From positions 241,540,250-241,604,249 of the forward strand of contig CATIUR010000001.1 in the NCBI GenBank assembly GCA_949592205.1: DNA of 64,000 nt. Direction: 5' to 3'. Source of the DNA: Helichrysum umbraculigerum. Its lineage: Eukaryota; Streptophyta; Magnoliopsida; Asterales; Asteraceae. Below, piece by piece: positions 1 to 12,036 of this stretch. A model generated the notes under the pieces. The model was not told the origin of the DNA. It made no database searches and was given only the letters and a program-made list of their open reading frames with translations. Each line of letters begins with the position of its first letter. The first letter of the stretch is position 1. The translations under genes and the position numbers were made by a program.

Positions 1-1
1 T

Positions 2-1069
2 CCAACAAACAAAATTTGGATAACGGCAACTTTTTATCTCATGACCTAATTCACCACACTTCATACATTTGTTCGTCTTAACCGTACACGGACCCTCATG
101 CCGAGACCTACACGAACTACACCAATTTGAACTATTGGAACTTCCTGAAGAACCACTTCTTCCAACAAATTTCTTACCACCCTGCCGATTCCCTTGCCAC
201 CTAGATTTATTCTTACCCGAAGATTCAGTTCTTGCTCTTTGAAAATTGGTATCCCTTCCTTGCCATAATCGCAAACCACTTAAATCACTATCGGCGGATC
301 TTGCAAGATTGAATGCATGCGTTAAATCCTTAGCCAATCTCACAACCGTACGATAGTTATCCGGTACGGTATCCACGAATTGTTCGATTTGCGTTTTCTC
401 ATCCAGAACCCATTGTTGCACAAACCTAAGCTTATCCGTAAACTGCGAGATCAGTTCATCAATAGTCATGTCATCCTTCAATCGAAGATTCACAAACTCT
501 CTCCGAATCCTAGCAATATCAAAATCCGAACAATATTGGTTACGCACAGCCTGATGAAATTGAGACCAATTAATAGATTCCTTTTGTTGTTGCATCATGT
601 GTCCGGTAACGGAATCCCACCAAACCATAGCCTCGTCCTTCAAGCATTGAACCGCATATTTGACCTTAAGTTCCTCCTCACAACAAGTCACATCAAACTT
701 GCGTTCCATATCCCTAAGCCAATTTAACGTTACTGTAGGGTTTTTACTTCCCTGAAATTCTGGTGGTCGACTCGCCATAAAAGTCTTGTATGAACACTTC
801 TTTTCCGTTTGAGAGGATGAACCAGAACCAAAGACTGGGGCTTGCTGAAATAACTGTCTAGTCGCAGCTTCCTCAGCTTTCCTCTTGAATTCCCTAAGAA
901 ATACCAACTCGTCTTCCATCTCATGAATATACTCGTCTCGGTTAGATTGGTGTCCGGTTGGTTGAGAAGTACCATTATGATCGTGTTGCTCAGTATTAGT
1001 CTCTAAGTGAGGAGCGACAATCCTGGAGGCATTGTTGGGGTTGGTGGTCGGTGGTTCGTTATCTGCCAT
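2..1069 (-). CDS. Ty3/Gypsy retrotransposon gag (partial, 3' end outside window)
   Basis: Reading the minus strand from the ATG at 1069 gives 356 codons without a stop to the window edge. The protein starts MADNEPP. It has a retrotransposon gag core (WLRDMERKFDV at about residues 124-134, then VWWDSVTGH, the usual WW-containing capsid signature). A basic Ser/Gly/Arg-rich stretch follows, then a CCHC zinc knuckle, CMKCGELGHEIKSC (C-X2-C-X4-H-X4-C), close to the edge. Gag forms the virus-like particle and packages the element's RNA. The start lies 160 bp after the primer-binding site, as expected. The frame looks undamaged over its visible length, so the element may be young; pol should lie to the left. 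By family layout this is Metaviridae/Gypsy, probably a chromovirus lineage (inferred). Short frames overlapping it on either strand are shadows. Confidence 0.88.
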   Translation of the reverse strand, partial: MADNEPPTTNPNNASRIVAPHLETNTEQHDHNGTSQPTGHQSNRDEYIHEMEDELVFLREFKRKAEEAATRQLFQQAPVFGSGSSSQTEKKCSYKTFMASRPPEFQGSKNPTVTLNWLRDMERKFDVTCCEEELKVKYAVQCLKDEAMVWWDSVTGHMMQQQKESINWSQFHQAVRNQYCSDFDIARIRREFVNLRLKDDMTIDELISQFTDKLRFVQQWVLDEKTQIEQFVDTVPDNYRTVVRLAKDLTHAFNLARSADSDLSGLRLWQGRDTNFQRARTESSGKNKSRWQGNRQGGKKFVGRSGSSGSSNSSNWCSSCRSRHEGPCTVKTNKCMKCGELGHEIKSCRYPNFVCW

Positions 1070-1228
1070 TTCTGAAATTCAACACAACACTTAAACTTTT
1101 GTTAATCGTTAGCATCTAAATACTAACTGCCATCAAACAATACTAATCCCATACCAAAGAATGTTTGATATATCATGCTCCGGTTTTGGGATTGATCATT
1201 CAACAATGAACAATTATCCCAAAACTAT

Positions 1229-1240
1229 GCTCTGATACCA
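1229..1240 (-). other. Primer-binding site (initiator tRNA-Met)
   Basis: On the minus strand this reads TGGTATCAGAGC, complementary to the 3' end of plant initiator tRNA-Met and the standard primer site of Gypsy elements. It lies 3 bases after the LTR end and upstream of gag, which fixes the element's orientation. Confidence 0.85.
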
Positions 1241-1243
1241 ATT

Positions 1244-3172
1244 TATAACACCCCTCATTCTATACTAATAATATTATAAATAATACGGAAGTGTAAGTAA
1301 ATAAAACGCAAGACATGGTTACATAATATTCTAAAGTATTAAAACAGTTTAGATGGTTAAGTTACTACGATTTAACACTTGTTCAAAAGACTAGCATGAC
1401 GGGGTATTATATGAACTAAACTGAGTTGTTACAAAAATAATCAGAGTAGCTTGAATATCAAACATTCCATACTTCCAAGGTTTGACCTTCCTGCTACCCA
1501 CCCGTATGCATATAACAAAAGTCTGCAGGAAGTAACAACGAGAGATTAGCACATAGCTAAGTGAGTAAATCCAACACTCAACATTTAACTTAGCTAAACC
1601 AATTAACTACAACAAGTATTCGCAACCACAACAATCAACAACAACTTAATGAGGATCGGCGGATCCGGGGATAACCTTAGTACCCGGGCGGCTCCCCAAA
1701 GATCACTTATCCAAACATATCCGTATGGCCATAACGGACGAGACCGATAGCTAGTGTTTATCATACTTAGGTACAGTTCAGCACACACAACAAATGAAGT
1801 ACATCCCTGTACCGTTCACACAACAACTCACTAGCCCAACCAACAGTTCATCAACTTGTTGACCTCATTAACAACAATGCCCGAAGGCCACACAAAGCAC
1901 ATATAGGCATATGATCAACAATAACAACTAATCAACTCAATAATCAAGTCTACGTTTACCCGTCGTAATCAAATGATTACAACTAAGACAGACGATGAGT
2001 TTTGAATCCACTCACCGATACCTTTGCAGTCAACACACCCAGCTATTAATCACTAGGTCTTTGGGGTATCTGAAACATCACGCAACAACACAAGTTAGAA
2101 CTTGTCATTAATAAGTAATACTTAAACAACTAACGACTTTACACTAGTACTTATACTATTACACAATCACTAATACAGTTAGATCATAACTTAATTATCT
2201 TGTATATTTGGTTTCCAAATATAGTTATACATAGCAATTACAATTCAAAGGATCTAACTATTTTAATTCTATTTTTGATCATAGCCGTTCGGCTTCAACC
2301 TCCATAGCCGATCGGCTTAGTTCTCATAACCGATCGGCTCAGCCATAGCCGATCGGCTTCCACCGTTAATTTTCAGACTTTAATTCGAGGTCCAATTTCT
2401 GATATGATTTTGAACTAACAAAGCCTATCGGCTAAAAGGAGCCGTTCGGCTTTTATAGTATAACCGATCGGCTTTGGCATAGCCGATCGGCTTCAATATA
2501 AAAAACCCAGCAACTCAGTTCGATCATGGCACAACCCAGAATTTCAAATCACAAACACCAAATACGAATCAATCATGCAGAACACATATGTAACAAGCTT
2601 CTAACTCATTCAAACCATATTTCTAATGCTATACTAACATCTATTACAACAATAACATCCAAGAATTATTCAAATCTTCATATAATTGGAATATGAACTT
2701 ATGCAATATGTGTACTTACCATAGATAGATGAACACGAAGCTAGTTACTAGATGATGAAGATGATGATAATGATCACAACTTAACTTCAAGTCTTGGTTT
2801 AGATCTCCCTTTGATTTGAAGTAATTAAAGTTAGGGTTTATGTTTTAGTTGAAAGGAAAAGTGGAAGAGAAATTGGTAAAGTGATTACCAAATAAAAGAT
2901 CGGCCTCCATTTTAATCGACTCATCATTTTGGGTATTTAATACCCGCTCTAAATCTATTGCCTGGCACTTAATTACTAAATGCGATAAATTTATTTTTAT
3001 TGTTCCGTCAACTTTAATAATTTAATTCAAGCCACCTTTCATTATCCACAATAAGTCCTAAGACCTATTTCACCAACTTTCACAATTAAACAATTATATC
3101 GCAAAATTATTTAAAACAATTAAATACGAAATTATAAATAGAAAATACCAGGCTATTGGAGAGGATGTTACA
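1244..3172 (-). repeat. 5' LTR of the gag-bearing Gypsy element
   Basis: The LTR (1929 bp, minus strand) begins TGTAACATCC at 3172 and ends GGGTGTTATA at 1244, directly before the primer site. Its end regions match the solo LTR at 12506-14657, which shares the start TGTAACATCCTC and the same landmarks in the same order. Inside are eight imperfect copies of a GCCGATCGGC-type palindrome (2281-2496) and an intron-like segment, GTGAGT to CTGCAG (1523-2015). The other LTR lies outside the window, so age and target duplication cannot be judged. Confidence 0.85.
2281..2496 (-). repeat. Cluster of GCCGATCGGC palindromes in the LTR
   Basis: About eight copies of a 10-14 bp palindromic motif (agccgatcggctt and variants such as agccgttcggctt and aaccgatcggct) occur at irregular spacing in 216 bp. 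They are GC-rich islands in an AT-rich LTR. They lie 676-891 bp from the LTR start and about 270 bp before the intron-like donor. Other LTRs here have a different motif at the same relative place. Confidence 0.75.
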
Positions 3173-4890
3173 AATTCGGTTCTAGTCCGATTCGGTACCG
3201 ATCTGGTTTTTACAATTTTGGTTCAAAATTGCGAAACAAGTAATATAAGTTCATTCATATATCTTAGAGGTGACAATTTTAGATTCATTGGTTATTTATG
3301 GGTTGAGTTGGATAATATTTATGAGATGATATGTTTGTTGGGTCTCCCTATTTTGTTTTAGATGGATATACGGGTTTAGCGGGTATTTTTTTTTTTTTTG
3401 AACACCTCATTATATTTTGTTCATTTTCACTCAAATAAAAAACAAAGATCGGTAGAAACCCGATGTGTCGACCCGACTCGAGACACATTAGACCCAGACC
3501 CGTTACCCATCCTCCTAAATGACCCATTTAAATCCGGACCCATCTAGATCCAAACCCATCTAGAACCGTGACCTGACCATTTATTTTGCCACTTATAATA
3601 TATCTTAGTCTTATAAAGAATAAGATGTTCAAAAGCATATCTTGATCAAAGTAAATATAAAACTTAAAATTGTCTAATAATAAAACGTTTATGAAGTTTA
3701 AACGTAAGATATATATTTAAGTCTTTTGCAAAGAGAACAAAAAGTGTATAAAAACTGCAGATGTTTAATAATCAACATCATAAAAGATAATAACCATAAT
3801 AAACATACATACTTAATATAAAAATTATAATTTTAATAAAATCGATAATATAATTCAATATCTATCAGTACTAAAACATATGCAGATTAATTCTACACAT
3901 ATCTATTATTATTATGTAGGTTATAACAGTTCAAACCGTTTTTATCGGTTCTAGAATCGAACCGGACTCGATCCACTAAGATTGAAAGATAGAACTGAGA
4001 GCCGGACTATTGTTCTTCGAGTTGGTTCGGTTATGGTTCCGTCCCGGTTTCGATTATTCGATTTTGACGATTTCAGACCATTTATGTACATCACTACCCG
4101 CGTATGACATCCCTATACACCTAAATTGTATCTATTAGAATTGAGATGGTACTTGAATGAACCAACATAAACTTACAAGGTTCGATTCATTATTAGTTTA
4201 TTAATCTCTCCATCCCTGCTACGCACAACTGGACCACGTGAAAAATATACAGAGGTTATGATATAAGTGTTGGTTCTGTTTATCTACCATTTTCATTAGA
4301 AGGTTTATTGTGTTATCTAATAATGATCTCTCTCAAACGTGAACAACGTTTTCATGAAACTGGTTGTATATAAATTATAATCGAGTATGATTGTATAAAG
4401 GTTTTCTAAATCTAAGATATAAAGAAGTGAACTTTAAAATCATAAACAAACATAAGAAACAACCCGACAGTTGGATGCGCAAATGAAACCGAACACCCAA
4501 AAGTAACAATTTAAAAATAATTTCAAAGTTGACACAAAAGCACATCAAGATACTCTTAAAAATAAATAAAACCCGTCACAAAACAAATGAAAAGCATGAC
4601 ACACAAATTAGATTATCAAACACCATATCCATTTGAAGATATTTTAGAAAATACAAAATCCGGGATAGAAAAAAACTTAATAAATCTGAATTATTTAACT
4701 AATGGAGATTGAAATAGAAACCAATAAACATAAATAACAAAACGTGACACATTTGAATATTTATGGCCTTCTTTATATAGTAGTTATATTATTATATTAA
4801 TAATAAATTAAAATTTTAATATTTATTGGAAAAAAATAATTAGAGGTGATGATGTGGCTTGATTAGAATGAACTTGCCTTTTCTTATATA
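3173..4890. other. Gene-free AT-rich DNA with hAT-like GC-rich ends
   Basis: No gene is seen. GC-richer ends at about 3174-3240 and 3940-4100 contain 'ggttc' words in opposite orientations (cggttctagtccgattcgg on the left, tcggttctagaatcgaaccg and ggttccgtcccggtttcg on the right). They flank AT-rich DNA and resemble a non-autonomous hAT-like element, but I could not find a clean target duplication. A segment at about 4775-4885 is repeated at about 6990-7097. Confidence 0.35.
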
Positions 4891-5899
4891 TATACTAGGG
4901 AGTTCTTTTGGCCGTGCATATGCACGGCCCATGAGGCGATAAAGAATGATATGTTAGAAGAGAACTAAGCATGAATACAGTTTCTATGATCCTTTTGAAA
5001 AGTCCTTGAAATGTATAAAGATGCTTCTAAACCAACTGAACTTATACATAGAAAAGGGAACTTAACAAGAACAGGAGCTGGATGATAGCTATGTCTCAGT
5101 CCAAATGGGAGATGCAAAGGCAACTCGTTATGATGTAGCTGCTTTCAAAAACATGATCTTCATAAGAACATGAGCTGCAAGATAGCTATGTCGCGGTAAA
5201 AAACCGGTGGATATGCAGGTATCTACAAAAGCAGCTTATGGTGATGGCTTGTAGACCCTTTGTTCTTCTTGCTCGCGCTTTCACAAATGACCGTGGCAGT
5301 ACCTTCTTTCTTTCCTAAAGTGGGTGTCGAACACGATGATTGGCAAGATTTGATGGTACAAAGCAGTACCTTCTTTCCCATTTATTCTTTGAGATTAAGA
5401 AAGAAAAACACCCGATTTTTCACGGTTGATGCTTATAAAATATATAAATTGGCAAGAAATGTAATTGCACATGGACATGATGCACGTACGCAAGCTCACC
5501 AGGAACATCTGTACATGCACACTTTGAAACATTTCCCTAGCATATTGATATCGATGAAAATACATATCGCCCGCTACACTGCCATTTTGGTTCTCATATT
5601 GACATCCAATCATATGTCAATAGGCTTTTCTGAGTATCTAAAATGAATGTTATTGACATCCTACAAAGCATCACCTGAATATGCATAATTGTCATTGAAA
5701 CACAAAGCCACAAAACTTTAGAGTCCTAAACAACTTCACAAGTTAAATTGACTATATATGTGTGCTTAAAAGAGGATATGAGAAAAATTAAGATTGTGTA
5801 TTCTAATTGACCAATGACCATCAAAGGAAATAAACTTTTCTTACATGGAAGGGGGGCATTGACAGTAGTTGTACGCACCAAAACTTATAGCTTGCAAGA

Positions 5900-6104
5900 C
5901 CTCAAGTATATTAACCCAAAATTAAAGTTTACATAACAATGAAAACATATTGATTAGCAATACATTGAATACTGTTTGTATACGTATCTTACTGGAGTGA
6001 ACAAGTGATCAAGAGTTCAAGACCTGAAGCATGGCAATTGACGAACTCAACGATCTTGCAGCTATTTTATTCTTTTTTACTCTAGAAAACAATCCGTTTC
6101 ATGT
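5900..6104. other. No gene recognised inside the Helitron-like element
   Basis: Non-coding AT-rich sequence. A neighbouring 128-codon plus-strand frame (5260-5646) has no recognisable domain and is probably chance or degraded captured sequence. Confidence 0.3.
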
Positions 6105-6197
6105 TCGTTATCCTAACCGTATCCTCTGTTCCAGCTCGTTATCCTAACCGTATCCTCTGTTCCAGCTCGTTATCCTAACCGTATCCTCTGTTCCAGC
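6105..6197. repeat. 31-bp tandem repeat, three copies
   Basis: The unit starting tcgttatcctaaccgtatcc occurs at 6105, 6136 and 6167, three copies of exactly 31 bp with almost no divergence. Such uniformity suggests recent slippage or unequal exchange. It lies inside the Helitron-like element. Confidence 0.85.
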
Positions 6198-6706
6198 GGG
6201 AGCCTGAACCTATAAAAATGAAAGCTAAATCGGGAAAAGTTAAACCCTGTAATCGTAATCTTAACTCACTTCCTAATTGTCTTTGTAATAAAGCAAGCAT
6301 CATGATTGCACACTATATATATATAATATCTCATAAATGGTGGAGAGTAATAGAATTGAAAACATTCAGTTTTGATGTACATGGATCTTGTAGATGCTTT
6401 ATAATTATAATAAATGAATGCCTAAAGACTCAAACATTTACATGTGTAGAACCTGTACAGGTTAAAAGTACGATTTTGCCTTAATAATATTAAACTCATC
6501 CCTTGTAAGTCATCATGAGTTCCAACAAATACCACTCATTGATTAAACAGCCACAAGAGGTCGATGATAATCATGATATTACAAATCCAGTGTGTGTTAA
6601 TTATACCTCAAATCAAAGTCAAAATTGTGTTTAACTAAATAGAAAATTTAATTAACTATTACCTGTCTGTGTTCCGACCACAACGTGGATGATCGAGGAT
6701 GCCGAC

Positions 6707-6817
6707 CGGGAAGAAGATCAATATGTATGAAGAAGTACAGAAGAACGATGAGGAGGAAAGGAATGGGGAAGGGTCGAAGGGAGAATCCCTGCATCAGTGA
6801 GAAGGGGGATCGATTTG
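6707..6817 (-). pseudogene. Possible captured first exon with hydrophobic leader
   Basis: The minus-strand frame from a methionine near 6796 begins MQGFSLRPFPIPFLLIVLLY, a short basic start then a strongly hydrophobic run, like a signal peptide or membrane anchor. It continues to an SEHRQ stretch, where the DNA reads ACAG followed by GTAATAG, a plausible splice donor near 6661. No following exon is seen. Being inside a Helitron-like element, it could be a captured gene fragment; that is inference. The parent gene was not recognised. Confidence 0.3.
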
Positions 6818-7489
6818 AAAAAAGAAAAGAGGTCCTAGGGTTTTGTTTCAGGTAGCGTGCAACGAAAATCAAACAAAAAATTAATTATAAACTGGACCAA
6901 TCAAAATCTAACACGTGGCATGTGATAAGCCTGCTACAGTAAAACAGCATCTCTTTCTATAAGTAGGAAGATATTAATATCAATATAGTAGTTATATTAT
7001 TATATTATTAATAAATTAAAAGTTTAATATTTATTGGAAAAAAATAGTTAGAGATGATGATGTGGCTTGATTAGAATGAACTTGCCTTTCCTTAGTTGCA
7101 CCAAGATAGAAAGTTCAAGAAAAATGACATGGTTGTATCAAGAAAATATAAATGGTCAATAAAAAAGTATGACACATCAATTGACACATCAACTAGTGAT
7201 ATATGAAAGACAAAATCTTAATCACACGGAGATCACAATTTATATTTCTTTCATCAATGCAACCAGAGCTTTCGTCCCAAGAAATCGGATCCTTAATAGT
7301 TTTATTATGAAAGAAATTTCATATCAAAATAAGCAAATAAAAGGAGTTTGTATACTTTTTTACAATATGTTCAAATGTTATAATATTATAATACATAAAA
7401 CTATCATCATGCAATAAAAAGTATTTGTTTCTTAATGTGCTAATTTCTATAGGAAGCTTATGGATGATTTTATATCGTATATGTATATA

Positions 7490-7564
7490 AAGATACTAAT
7501 GATACAAAAGATATATACTTATGATATAAAGAGAAGTTTATATCTTTTGTATCATTAGTATCTT
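7490..7564. repeat. Hairpin-forming inverted repeat
   Basis: The 24-nt arm at 7490-7513 (aagatactaatgatacaaaa...) returns as its exact reverse complement at 7541-7564, with a 27-nt loop. The same words recur unpaired near 8580-8600 in the next Helitron-like unit. Confidence 0.75.
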
Positions 7565-7744
7565 ATACTGTATATCATAAGTATATATCTTTATGTATTT
7601 AATTCTTAAGAAATAATAAGATGTTAGGAAACTATAAGTCTATGTCTAAGTAAAATATGTTAATGGAGGACACATGGCTAGTGTAGAAGTACTAATGTGT
7701 CAAATTGTGGTAAATTTTGAACATAAGTGTTCTTTATATATATA

Positions 7745-8507
7745 CTATAAAACTTATGGCCGTGCAAATGCACGGCCCATATAATTAATGGTATAAAAAT
7801 TTACTATAACTTAATTTTTATTGAAATTTTCAAATATTAATTAAAATATAATTTGATATTGCATTCTTTCATGTTAATCATTTATTAAAAAGTTTTTGAC
7901 ATATATTTATTTCAATAATCGGTCAATATACATGTTATTTGTTGTAGTATCATTTAAGATAATAAGTAAATAATAATATGTTTATATATCAATGTATATG
8001 TTGTGTGTCTAACATTTGAAGAAACAAAATGCCTTTTATAACTATCATTTTATCATGATACATAATATGTATGTTTTGTTTAACATATTTATGTATTTCT
8101 ATAGATTTATAATGTACTGAAAACATTTATGCCTTACATGATTTTAGTAAAATGTTTTAAGGGTTGTGTATTCAAAAAAATAAATATCACAAAAGTGTAT
8201 TACATAGAATAAGTTATCAAATAATAATAATAATATAATATTGCTCATAGATAATTGATGGATTATCAATTATGATGTGTCAAAGTACAAATTACTTATG
8301 TAAAAAATTAATAAGGTATATATTGATATTGCATGTAATAATATTAAAATAACAATTGTAGTACTTAATAGGTTTTGTATATTTAAAATAATACTACACT
8401 AACAATCATCACAATAATCATAATCATATAATAATTAATAATAAAGTATTGTATTAATAACTAATAATATGATGACAAGTGTCGTTGTAAGAGAAAAGTT
8501 AGTTTTC

Positions 8508-8551
<44 letters not shown>

Positions 8552-8770
8552 TAAGATTTGAACATCTTATGTATATATTAAGATACTAATGATACAATAA
8601 TATGCTTATATGATATAAGTTTTAAAGTCTAATTAACTAATTAAGATTGAAGTATATTATGTGTTTGATTATTAAAAGCTAAAATATGTTAATGGAGGAC
8701 ACATGGCTAATGTAGAAGTACTAATGTGTCAAATTGTGGTAAATTTTGAACATAAGTGTTGTTTTTATAT
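7745..8770 (-). mobile_element. Helitron-like element, minus strand (short)
   Basis: A GGCCGTGC...GCACGGCC hairpin (7758-7777) stands 10 bases inside a degenerate end (ATAG-T rather than CTAG-T on the minus strand). The right edge is inferred from the 80-bp segment shared with the previous unit (aggacacatggct... to ...cataagtgtt). No coding capacity. A (TA)n run is at about 8512-8541. Confidence 0.45.
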
Positions 8771-9368
8771 AGTATATACTAGTAAAACGTTAAGCCGTGC
8801 GATGCACGGCCCACGTTCAAAAAAGCAAGAAAAATTTAGAAAATGTTTTCAAATGTGAATGATGGAGTTTTACTTTTTCAAAAAAGAGTAAGGATGAAAA
8901 TATTAGAGAAGCATAGAAAGTAATTTCCAACTTTTAGTTGTAGAAAGGAAAATAGGAATTTTCCTTTTCTTAGAATTGTTTTTTAGAAAATTCAAATTTG
9001 AACACGTTTTTAACTTTATACTTTTCTTATAGAAGTTTTATGGAAAAGTGTGAGAGTTTTCTGTGACTAAACACGCTCTTAATGTTGCATTTTTGCAATG
9101 TTATTTGTATATTATCTTCAGTTTTGGTACTTAATTGTAATGGTGAAAATTTTTATGTCTAAGAAAACTTTATATATTTTGTCAATTCACAAATGAATAT
9201 AGACTGTAGAAGTAAAATTAACGTCATTTAATAAATAAAAGTGCAGAATAAGATGTAGACACATCAAAAGTATATATGAGAAATTACAATTTTTAAACCT
9301 AAGACATATTCCGTGATAGGAAGCGAAAGTGTTAGGATGCTTTTGTTCCAACAATTGATCATACACTT

Positions 9369-9686
9369 TTTTTTTTTGAACGGCAAAAAGGGAATATAAT
9401 ATATAACGATCAACTAGCAAGGAGCTAGAGATCAAAAAACAAAAATCCAGAAATACAACAGATACAATTTCTAGATTCTACCCGGATCTTTAACTGGAAA
9501 GATTGCAAAAGGGATGAAAAAACTCATGCCAATTACAGAAACACCGAGACATGAGAAAAACCCCCACCAACAAAGGCCATGCCACTGGTTTTCACTTCGT
9601 GGTGTTTTTGATGCAATCCCATATAAGACCCGGAGAAAGATATCACAAAACGATAACATATGATCAAATAAAGAAAACCCAGAAAT
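9369..9686 (-). mobile_element. 5'-truncated LINE (3' tail with poly-A)
   Basis: On the minus strand the segment ends ...TTGCCGTTC followed by a poly-A run (poly-T at 9369-9377), a common end of plant L1-type LINEs. An exact 18-bp duplication, acaattgatcatacactt, flanks it at 9351-9368 and 9687-9704, the mark of target-primed reverse transcription. Only about 318 bp remain. The short minus-strand frame inside has no recognisable reverse-transcriptase motif. Confidence 0.8.
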
Positions 9687-9877
9687 ACAATTGATCATAC
9701 ACTTAATCTAAATATATTAGAAGGCAAAATTTCAAATTATAAGTGAGGTTTTCCTATTCTAAGCGATATGATTAACTACATACATGAAACTTTATTTGTG
9801 TAAATAAAAAAGCTACATCCCAGACAATTACTAAAAAGTATGAGAAAGAGAATAGAAGAGTACATGCGTATAAAAAA

Positions 9878-10546
9878 ATAGGGTTGTTCAAACGGTCATG
9901 TTCGGTTTAGTGAGGTTATTCATTTTGGTTTGTTCGGTTTTTGAAGAAAATAAAAACCACCCAATACCCAAACCGGAACTACATAAACCCAATCCAAACC
10001 AACCGAATAACAATCGGGTTAATTGGTTTGGGGCTCGTAAATCCGAACTTACGATGAGGGTTGAAGAATACTAAGAAAATAACTCCAATCTTTTCGAAAA
10101 ATGGAAGTATAATTTACTCATAATGATATTTATTAAATTAACATTTATGATTAAGAGATAATTCATGAGTTTTTTAGTTTAATCGTTTAATAACCATTGT
10201 CTTACTTAATTGTCATTGACTCCGATTGAAATAAAAAATGTGGATTAACTTAAATTTTTGAGTGAACTATAACAATGGATATATAAGTTGATAAATAAAA
10301 ACATTTTACTTATAAAATGAACACAATGTGAAAAGAGAAATTTTTTGAGATAAGATATGGATTTTCCTATACATCGGGTTTTCAGGTGGGCACCAAATTA
10401 AAATTTCCTAATCCAATTCCAAACCAAAAATCAGTTATAATATTGGTTAAAACCAAATAACCGAACCAAATCCAAATAATCCAAAACCAATTAAACAAAA
10501 CCTATTTAGATTGGGCTTTTTTCAGTTCAAACCAATTAATGAACAC
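9878..10546. mobile_element. hAT-like non-autonomous element
   Basis: The left end reads tagggttgttcaaacggtc. The right end, reverse-complemented, reads TAGGTGTTCATTAATTGG. Subterminal 'ggtttggt/accaaacc' words fill both ends and the middle is AT-rich. Flanking tataaaaa-type sequence on both sides may be an 8-bp duplication, but A-richness makes the exact edge uncertain. Confidence 0.45.
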
Positions 10547-10792
10547 CTATAAAAATATGAAATTGGCAAAAAGAATGCTGAACATTAGAATGCAAGCCCA
10601 TTAACTTAAGTGAACGTGGATTTAAATTGAAAAATCACATCCCATACAATTACTTTGATGATATGTCAATATATTTATGTCACTTGCCTTTGTGTCATCA
10701 TTCCCAAATGGAGGTGATTAAACTTGATACACAGATCCATAGTGTATGATTGTAAATAAAACCATTAAAAAACAATTAATGATGGAGTATAA

Positions 10793-11064
10793 TTTTTTTT
10801 TTTTTTTTGGAAAGGCTAAGAGAAATCGCCTAGGTACTCCGTACGGGGAGACCCAATGGCTAAGTCTCCATATACTGGCCCAATCCAGCCGTACGGAGCC
10901 CTTAAGCGCCCCAAGTTACTCCAAATCCGGGAAAAACCCACTAATCCGTCCGCCCGAAGGCACGATAACGAATTAATAGTAAAACCCGCTGGCCTCAAGG
11001 ATCGAACCTGGGTTTCCCAGGTCTCCTATCATTGACCCCCAAGTCTCTGACCAGTTGAGCTGGA
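10793..11064 (-). mobile_element. tRNA-derived SINE
   Basis: On the minus strand the element starts near 11064 with an A-box-like CAGCTCAACTGGTCAGAG (11045-11062). It then has a perfect B box, GGTTCGATCC (10999-11008), and ends in a poly-A tract (poly-T at 10793-10808). This is the polymerase III promoter layout of a tRNA-derived SINE with an unrelated body. Frames over this span are not genes. Confidence 0.82.
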
Positions 11065-11240
11065 AATCATAACTAAAAAATAAACTTATTATTTATTTAT
11101 TTATTGTTTTCTTAATGAATGGAAGAAAAAAGTAATTAATTAGTGGGTTTCCTTTTATTGTTTAGGAAACGTGGCCGCAATTTAGAAACTGACGTGTTCA
11201 ATTTTTAGATAGTATAGGGCTTTCTTATTAAGTAATGATA

Positions 11241-12036
11241 CTAGTTAGTATTATAGGCCGTGCAATGCACGGTCCAAGCTGAAATAAATTAATATTTTTA
11301 TTTTATAATGTTATATGTGTATTATTTTAAAATTTGATGCTTTTTTAATCCGTAAATGTCTATTTATGACAACGTTAACGTTTATAATAAAAGATATTTC
11401 TAATGAATAATATTATATATGTTAGTTTAGCCGATATAGTCTTGGTAATTTATAACCCTATATGTTCAACAAACACGTAGTAGATAATAAAGACATATTT
11501 GAAAGAAACACGTAAGATGACTTTATTTTTTTCATACATAATAACGTACTACAATTGTGTATTCAGTTTATTTTTTAAGTAAATGATACATAAGCTATAT
11601 TTTTTAAGTAAACTGTACTTAACCAATTGAGAGGAACTTAACAATTATAAAGTGTTTAGGTATTGATATAAGATGAATACTTAAAATTCATGCTCTATTT
11701 ATACAATGCTAAAGATTCTTTTTTCCCCTTTATGGAATTAGTGGGTCATTATTTTTATTTTTTCTAAAGGTACCCTTTGGTAATTTTTAAATAATTCATG
11801 TGTTCATATAGAAAGATTCGATTGTTTTTAGTAAATTAAGTTGTTATATAAGTACTACAATGAGTGTTGTTTTTAATGTCTTTATTTGAATGGAATTAGC
11901 TAATTTTATGTTGTTATTTATTTGAGTTTAAATTATACTTGGCAATTTGTAAGGTACTTAGGTGCCCATCTAAGATGAATTCTTAGAATTCATGTTCTTT
12001 TTATATAAAAGTTAATGATTAATGATAATGATAATG
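11241..12036 (-). mobile_element. Helitron-like element, minus strand
   Basis: The hairpin GGCCGTGCAATGCACGGTCC (11256-11275, one mismatch) is followed on the minus strand by CTAG-T (11241-11244), as in the units to the left. The right edge is inferred from the next terminus at 12040. The sequence is AT-rich and non-coding. Confidence 0.4.

Larger units (their letters stand above)
4895..7740 (-). mobile_element. Helitron-like element, minus strand (3' end at 4895)
   Basis: Read on the minus strand, the left edge has a perfect 20-nt palindrome, GGCCGTGCATATGCACGGCC (4910-4929), followed 11 bases later by CTAG and a host T. This is the layout of a Helitron 3' end (subterminal hairpin, then CTRR, insertion next to T). 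The right end is inferred: about 80 bp before 7740 recurs at 8690-8765, just before the next terminus, as if both were 5' ends of one family. No Rep/helicase frame is visible, so it is non-autonomous. It contains a 31-bp tandem repeat, a hairpin and a possible captured exon. Confidence 0.5.
8779..11230 (-). mobile_element. Helitron-like element with internal insertions
   Basis: The minus-strand 3' end has hairpin GCCGTGCGATGCACGGC (8794-8810) followed 11 bases later by CTAG-T (8779-8782). The right limit near 11230 is inferred from the next terminus. It would include a LINE tail, a hAT-like element and a SINE, all probably later insertions. No helicase frame is seen. Confidence 0.4.

Noticed and set aside
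5260..5646. 128-codon plus-strand frame
   Set aside because: No recognisable domain, no splice context, inside a Helitron-like element.
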